Shown here one piece after another: positions 7,048 through 10,635 of a DNA stretch of 10,635 nucleotides (the first letter of the stretch is position 1; every line of letters begins with the position of its first letter). A program made the translations under genes and the position numbers. A model generated the notes under the pieces. It made no database searches. It was given only the letters and a program-made list of their open reading frames with translations, and was not told the DNA's origin. The DNA is from JAUYQR01 sp043727195 (GTDB lineage Bacteria > Pseudomonadota > Alphaproteobacteria > Rhodobacterales > Rhodobacteraceae): contig JAYSYZ010000142.1 in assembly GCA_043727195.1 (NCBI GenBank), positions 1 through 10,635 on the forward strand, given 5' to 3'.

Positions 7048-7104
7048 CAATCCGCGACCCGGATCGATGCCGCCCGTTCCGGCCGATGGTCCGTCAAAGG
7101 CCAA

Positions 7105-7137
7105 TCGGCAAGACCGGCCTGACCATGGGCTTGCCGA
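7105..7137. terminator. Inverted repeat downstream of mdh, possible terminator
   Basis: TCGGCAAG (7105-7112) and CTTGCCGA (7130-7137) are perfect 8-bp arms around a 17-base spacer, 57 bp past the mdh stop. An overlapping alternative pairs AGGCC (7098-7102) with GGCCT (7116-7120). No T-run follows. It may end mdh transcription together with the palindromes further on. Confidence 0.35.
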
Positions 7138-7162
7138 ACCGACCCCCGGCTTTCATCTTGGC

Positions 7163-7220
7163 GGGAAATATCCCACGGGTGGTCCGGAGGGTGTGAAACC
7201 CTCCGGGGGCCGGCCCCCGG
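7163..7220. repeat. Cluster of three palindromes resembling a Rhodobacterales dispersed extragenic repeat
   Basis: Three adjoining dyads lie within 58 bp. GGGA-AATA-TCCC is at 7163-7174. CCGGAGGG and CCCTCCGG (7184-7191 and 7199-7206) pair around a 7-base loop. The perfect 18-bp palindrome CCGGGGGCCGGCCCCCGG is at 7203-7220 and shares four bases with the preceding arm, so the last two stems compete. From memory, a similar design (an AAATATCCC box, then a G-rich/C-rich palindrome) recurs after genes in many Rhodobacterales genomes; this was not searched. It may act as a transcript-end stabiliser or terminator for mdh. Confidence 0.5.
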
Positions 7221-7237
7221 AACCGCCATCGGAAAAG

Positions 7238-7915
7238 ATGCCCGCCTCCCCCTACCTCGCGCCCGGTTTTTACGACGACGCCCTCGCCCGTGGCCGCCAC
7301 CGCGACATCGTCGGCGGCCGCTGGGACGAGACGGGCCGCGCCCAGATGGCGATCTTGCGGGCGGCGGGATTGCAGCCGCACCATCATCTTCTCGACATCG
7401 GCTGCGGTGCGCTCCGGCTTGGCCATATGGCGGTACCGTTTCTCGACCCCGGGCATTACTGGGGCACCGATGCTTCGCTGGCGCTGATGCGGCGCGGCTA
7501 TGATCTGGAACTTGCCGACAAATCCCGCCTGCCACCGTGCCAGCTTGTCGAAGATGCCGACTTCGCCCTGCCCGGTATTCCTGACCGGATCACCCATGCC
7601 ATCGCCTTCGGCGTCTTCACCCATCTGCCGGGCCAGATGCTGCGCCCCGCACTTGCCAACCTCCGCGCGCGGCTGCCGAAGCTGACGTCGCTGCTGCTTA
7701 CCGTGTTTGTTGCGCCTGACGGTCACCACGGCCCCCACCGCCAGCCCGATGGTGTCGTAACCCACCCCGACCGCCCGCCCTATCACCGCCCCGCCGCGGC
7801 CATCGCGGCAGACGCCCTCGCCGCCGGTTTCGCTCCGCATTGGCAAGACGCGCTTCTGCCGCGCGGCCAGAGGCTGTGTTGTCTGGTCCCCGCCGAAAGC
7901 TTTCCAAAAAGTTAA
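7238..7915 (+). CDS. Class I SAM-dependent methyltransferase, substrate unknown
   Basis: A 225-residue cytoplasmic protein with a Rossmann-like methyltransferase fold. The first 45 residues contain the WDETGRAQ stretch (29-36) that precedes the fold in this group. Motif I is LLDIGCGALRLG (51-62), which binds S-adenosylmethionine, and D78 in GTDAS is the likely acidic residue at the end of strand 2. FGVFTHLP (124-131) matches the conserved FTHL segment after strand 4. The rest has no residues that show what is methylated. The frame is open far upstream, even into mdh, but that part runs through palindromic repeat DNA. I therefore start at the ATG at 7238, with GGAAAAG directly before it (weak). 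It looks like an accessory gene inserted between mdh and the exported protein/sucC genes. Confidence 0.85.
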   Translation: MPASPYLAPGFYDDALARGRHRDIVGGRWDETGRAQMAILRAAGLQPHHHLLDIGCGALRLGHMAVPFLDPGHYWGTDASLALMRRGYDLELADKSRLPPCQLVEDADFALPGIPDRITHAIAFGVFTHLPGQMLRPALANLRARLPKLTSLLLTVFVAPDGHHGPHRQPDGVVTHPDRPPYHRPAAAIAADALAAGFAPHWQDALLPRGQRLCCLVPAESFPKS

Positions 7916-7932
7916 CGGAATTTCGAATAATG

Positions 7933-7978
7933 TTACTAATCAATAGTTTATTGATTATAACACGCGTGTTATCACGCG
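7933..7978. promoter_or_regulatory. AT-rich island with two strong palindromes, likely promoter/operator for the 397-residue protein gene
   Basis: In otherwise very GC-rich DNA, AATCAATA-GTT-TATTGATT (7938-7956) has perfect 8-bp arms and is followed at once by the perfect 16-bp palindrome ATAACACGCGTGTTAT (7957-7972). A third overlapping stem, CGCGTG-TTAT-CACGCG (7963-7978), competes with the second. TATAAC (7956-7961) would make a good -10 hexamer, with a poor -35 (TTACTA, 7933-7938) 17 bp away, so the 16-bp palindrome would cover the -10 and start region as a repressor site does. A role as terminator of the methyltransferase gene is also possible. Confidence 0.45.
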
Positions 7979-8064
7979 CTTCACCTCCGGTTTCCCCCAC
8001 CCCTCCCCCCCATTGACCGTCGCCGCCCAAGGCCCGACACTGCCCCCAACCAGAAGGAGCCTCC

Positions 8065-9258
8065 ATGCGCGCCGCCCTCCTCGCCCTCGCTCTTCTCACC
8101 GGCCCCGCCCTCGCCGAACGCTCGCAAATTTCTGCCGAACTCGGCGCAACCGGCCTGAAGGCGACCGAGGCCCGCCTCGCCGCCCTGGCCGCCCCCGGCC
8201 ATGAGGATCTCTTCGCCCTCGCCGGCATCCGGTTCCTGTCCGGCATCGAAACCGCCCTGCAGCTTCGCTGGCAGACCGGCCTGCGCGCCGACTGGTCCGA
8301 ACTTCCGATCCTGCGGCTTCCGATCCCGGAAAACCCCGCCGCCCGCCCATTCAAGGCGCAGGATTTCGTCGACCTGATCACCGGTCTTGAAGACCGGATG
8401 CAGGCCTCCCGCGCCGCTCTTGCCCTGCTCGGCGACAAGCCTTTCGCCCTGGATATCGCCATGTCCGACCTCTGGTTCGACATCAACATGAACACGGTCC
8501 GCGACGCGGGCGAAGACGTCGCAACCGTGGCCGGCCTCACCCTCGGCGGGCTGGGCCGCATCGCCGCCATCGATGTCATCGACCCGGTGATCACCTTTGA
8601 CACCGCCGACGCCGCCTGGCTGTCGGCCTATACCAACTTTCTTTCCGGCTTCACCAACCTGGCCCTCGCCTACGACCCCGAACCCGCCATCCAGCACGTT
8701 CTCGACAGCACCGACCAGATTTACGCCCTGTGGGGCGACACCCCGCCCCCCAACGCGCTGGACATGATGTTCGGCCGTCAAGCCGACCGCATCGCCATGG
8801 CGGTGCGCGCCCTAGCCCAGACTCCCGACCCGGCGCTGACCCGCAAGGCCCACGCGCATTTTCTTGCCATGATCACCGACAACCGCCGCTTCTGGGCCAT
8901 GGTCAACCTTGAGCAGGACGATCAGGGCGAATGGGTCCCGAACGACCGTCAAACCTCAGCGCTTGGCATACTGATGCCCCCCGGCACCGCCGACCGCTGG
9001 CAAGCCGTCCTTGCCGATGGCGAGAAACTGCTGACCGGTGACCTTCTGATCCCGCACTGGCGTTTCGGGGCCGAGGCCGGGATCAATCTGAAAAAGCTGT
9101 TCGAAAACCCCGTCCCGGTAGACCTGATCACCTGGGTGCAGGGCGAGGGTCTGCTGCCCTTTGCCGAAAAAGGAACGCGCGCCAGCCCTTTTGCCTGGAA
9201 CGAATTCAGCCGCCTCATGGAAGGCGACGCGATGCTGTTCGCCCTGTTCCTGAACTGA
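8065..9258 (+). CDS. Exported protein of unknown function with an EF-hand-like loop
   Basis: A 397-residue protein that I do not assign to a named family. I recall an uncharacterised gene in this place, between mdh and sucC, in R. sphaeroides. The N-terminus MRAALLALALLTGPALA is a convincing signal peptide with cleavage after A17, so the mature 380 residues should be periplasmic; there is no lipobox and no other clear membrane span. SDLWFD is followed by a 12-residue stretch DINMNTVRDAGE (139-150) with D1, N3, N5, D9 and E12, the ligand pattern of an EF-hand calcium loop, though position 6 is Thr instead of the usual Gly. The C-terminal part is rich in Trp and Phe, for example PHWRFGAEAGINL (330-342) and PFAWNEFSRLM (375-385). 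There are no cysteines. The start is firm: AGAAGGAG ends 5 nt before the ATG. It is followed by the phased palindromes and sucC. Confidence 0.88.
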   Translation: MRAALLALALLTGPALAERSQISAELGATGLKATEARLAALAAPGHEDLFALAGIRFLSGIETALQLRWQTGLRADWSELPILRLPIPENPAARPFKAQDFVDLITGLEDRMQASRAALALLGDKPFALDIAMSDLWFDINMNTVRDAGEDVATVAGLTLGGLGRIAAIDVIDPVITFDTADAAWLSAYTNFLSGFTNLALAYDPEPAIQHVLDSTDQIYALWGDTPPPNALDMMFGRQADRIAMAVRALAQTPDPALTRKAHAHFLAMITDNRRFWAMVNLEQDDQGEWVPNDRQTSALGILMPPGTADRWQAVLADGEKLLTGDLLIPHWRFGAEAGINLKKLFENPVPVDLITWVQGEGLLPFAEKGTRASPFAWNEFSRLMEGDAMLFALFLN

Positions 9259-9269
9259 TTCCGAATCAG
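9255..9269. repeat. Short inverted repeat across the stop codon of the 397-residue protein gene
   Basis: CTGATTC-C-GAATCAG is a perfect 7-bp dyad that includes the TGA stop (9256-9258). As RNA it could fold with a three-base loop. No T-run follows. It could be a weak end-of-transcript structure or chance. Confidence 0.25.
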
Positions 9270-9302
9270 CTATCGCCTACCGAACCGGTTGAAAAGTAAA
9301 CA

Positions 9303-9354
9303 CGTGATCACAGTTTTTAGAGTTGTGATCACAGTTTTGAAATTTGCGATCACA
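9303..9354. promoter_or_regulatory. Three 21-bp-phased TGTGATCACA-type palindromes upstream of sucC
   Basis: CGTGATCACA (9303-9312), TGTGATCACA (9324-9333) and TGCGATCACA (9345-9354) have centres at 9307/9308, 9328/9329 and 9349/9350, exactly 21 bp apart each time. The first two also share the following bases, giving a 14-bp direct repeat GTGATCACAGTTTT (9304-9317 and 9325-9338). The third is degenerate at one position. They lie 107-158 bp before the sucC start, a distance similar to that of the pair before sdhC. The pattern fits cooperative binding of a dimeric regulator at the sucC promoter. No clear -35/-10 pair was found. Confidence 0.65.
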
Positions 9355-9460
9355 AATGAGCGTTTTAGGGCCTCTGGTCGCATATCGCGCCGAAAACGGG
9401 TTTGAACGCGCCCCTATCCGTGCCATTACCGTTGCGATTTCCGGAACCAGGGCGGCCCTC

Positions 9461-10635
9461 ATGAACATTCACGAATACCAGGCCAAGGCGCTTTTGCGCA
9501 GCTATGGCATCCCGGTCTCGGACGGCCGCGTCGTGCTGCGCGCCGAAGAGGCAAAGACCGCGGCGGGCGAAATCGATGGCCCGCTCTGGGTGGTCAAGGC
9601 GCAGATCCACGCCGGGGGCCGGGGCAAGGGCAGGTTTAGGGAACCCGAGGCTGGCGAAAAGGGCGGCGTGCGTCTGGCCCGTTCGGTCGGTGAGGCGGCG
9701 GAATTTGCCCGTCAGATGCTCGGCCGCACGCTGATCACGATCCAGACCGGCCCGGCAGGCAAGCAGGTCAACCGCATCTACATCGAAGACGGCTCTGACA
9801 TTGAACGCGAGCTGTATCTGGCGATCCTGATCGACCGAAAATCCAGCCGCATCTCGTTCGTCTGCTCCACCGAAGGCGGGATCAGCATCGAGGATGTGGC
9901 CCATGACACCCCGGAAAAGATCATCTCGTTCGACGTCGATCCGGCGACTGGCCTGTCGGATTTCCACGGCCGCCGTGTCGCCTTTGCGCTGGGGCTGTCT
10001 GGCGGTCAGGTCAAGCAATGCGTCGGCATCGTCAAAAACCTGTACCGGATGTTCGTCGAGAAAGACATGGACATGCTGGAGATCAACCCGTTTTGCGTGC
10101 TGAAGGACGGCACGCTGAAACTGCTTGATGCGAAGATGGCGTTTGACGGCAACGCGATCTACCGCCACACCGACATCGCCGCGCTGCGCGACGAATCCGA
10201 GGAAGACCCGAAGGAACTGGCGGCCTCCAAGTTCGACCTGAACTACATCGCGCTGGATGGCGAGATCGGCTGCATGGTCAACGGCGCGGGCCTTGCCATG
10301 GCCACGATGGACATCATCAAGCTTTACGGCGCGGAACCCGCCAACTTTCTTGACGTCGGCGGCGGTGCCACCAAGGAAAAGGTCACCGAGGCGTTCAAGA
10401 TCATCACCTCCGACCCGCAGGTCAAAGGCATCCTCGTCAATATCTTCGGCGGCATCATGCGCTGCGATATCATCGCCGAAGGCGTGATCGCGGCGGTGAA
10501 GGAAGTGGGCCTGAAGGTGCCGCTGGTGGTGCGGCTGGAGGGCACGAACGTAGAGCTTGGCAAGGACATCATCCGCAAGTCGGGGCTGAATGTCATTGCG
10601 GCGGATGATCTGAAGGACGGCGCGGAAAAGATCGT
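9461..10635 (+). CDS. sucC: Succinyl-CoA synthetase (ADP-forming) beta subunit (partial, last residues outside window)
   Basis: Beta subunit of succinyl-CoA ligase. It makes succinate and ATP from succinyl-CoA in the TCA cycle and works as a complex with SucD, expected just downstream. 391 complete codons are present; the family is about 390-400 long, so only a few residues are cut. It opens with MNIHEYQAKALLRSYG, as family members do. The ATP-grasp part has KAQIHAGGRGKGR (46-58). EINPF, about residues 207-211, and the later LLDAK supply the Asn and Asp that hold Mg2+. The C-terminal ligase domain has FLDVGGGA and NIFGGIMRCDIIAEG, the typical CoA-ligase beta signature. The ATG at 9461 has a weak CAGGG 8 nt upstream. 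It is separated from the preceding gene by 202 bp carrying three phased palindromes, so it probably heads its own operon. Confidence 0.97.
   Translation, partial: MNIHEYQAKALLRSYGIPVSDGRVVLRAEEAKTAAGEIDGPLWVVKAQIHAGGRGKGRFREPEAGEKGGVRLARSVGEAAEFARQMLGRTLITIQTGPAGKQVNRIYIEDGSDIERELYLAILIDRKSSRISFVCSTEGGISIEDVAHDTPEKIISFDVDPATGLSDFHGRRVAFALGLSGGQVKQCVGIVKNLYRMFVEKDMDMLEINPFCVLKDGTLKLLDAKMAFDGNAIYRHTDIAALRDESEEDPKELAASKFDLNYIALDGEIGCMVNGAGLAMATMDIIKLYGAEPANFLDVGGGATKEKVTEAFKIITSDPQVKGILVNIFGGIMRCDIIAEGVIAAVKEVGLKVPLVVRLEGTNVELGKDIIRKSGLNVIAADDLKDGAEKI

Noticed and set aside
5989..7104. 371-codon open frame on the minus strand across mdh
   Set aside because: mdh has all catalytic residues on the plus strand; the antisense product is Asp/Gly/His-rich with no domain pattern.
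6992..7237. N-terminal extension of the methyltransferase back into mdh
   Set aside because: It would overlap the mdh end and translate palindromic repeat DNA; the protein fold begins after the ATG at 7238.
7698..8781. Open frames on the minus strand across the exported protein gene
   Set aside because: The plus-strand gene has a clear signal peptide and strong ribosome-binding site; the minus frames are Arg/Gly/Ala-rich shadows.
9303..9354. Possible CRISPR array
   Set aside because: Only three 10-bp palindromic units with AT-rich 11-bp linkers and no variable 30-bp spacers; phased operators explain it better.
9365..10168. 267-codon open frame on the minus strand across sucC
   Set aside because: sucC is unambiguous on the plus strand; this is an antisense shadow.

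Overview
The window comes from a high-GC alphaproteobacterium, most likely of the order Rhodobacterales (Rhodobacter/Paracoccus/Roseobacter relatives). The basis is the high GC content, the third-position G/C codon use, the protein sequences, and a gene set I recognise from Rhodobacter sphaeroides: sdhCDA, mch, two small unknowns, mcl2, mdh and sucC. No rRNA, tRNA, CRISPR, transposase or phage gene was found. This is core metabolic DNA with a few accessory genes between the enzymes.

Left part, all on the minus strand (read right to left). The operon mcl2 - NnrU-family membrane protein - DUF1737 protein - mch (4697 down to 2028) encodes (3S)-malyl-CoA thioesterase and mesaconyl-CoA hydratase of the ethylmalonyl-CoA pathway, with two uncharacterised proteins between them. 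After a 232-bp gap follows the succinate dehydrogenase operon sdhC-sdhD-sdhA (1795 down to 1, sdhA cut by the window edge). The gap holds two 10-bp palindromes (TGTGATCACA type) with centres exactly 21 bp apart.

Middle part. Divergent from mcl2 is a small secreted protein of unknown function (4868-5179). It is convergent with a TauE/SafE-family permease (5961-5203, minus), which is in turn divergent from malate dehydrogenase (mdh, 6085-7047, plus).

Right part, all on the plus strand. Downstream of mdh is a cluster of GC-rich palindromes resembling a dispersed extragenic repeat, then a SAM-dependent methyltransferase (7238-7915). Next comes an AT-rich island with two strong palindromes, then a 397-residue exported protein of unknown function with an EF-hand-like loop (8065-9258). 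The last gap, before sucC (9461 to the window edge), holds three copies of the same palindrome, again exactly 21 bp apart.

How it fits together. The ethylmalonyl-CoA pathway converts acetyl-CoA to glyoxylate, propionyl-CoA and finally malate and succinyl-CoA. Mch and Mcl2 act late in it, and Mdh, SucC and Sdh take its products through the TCA cycle. The same 21-bp-phased operator-like arrays stand before sdhC and sucC, at the two ends of the block. They suggest that one unidentified regulator controls both TCA operons. This array, and the unknown proteins fixed among the enzymes, are the parts most worth a second look; I see no wholly new multi-gene system.
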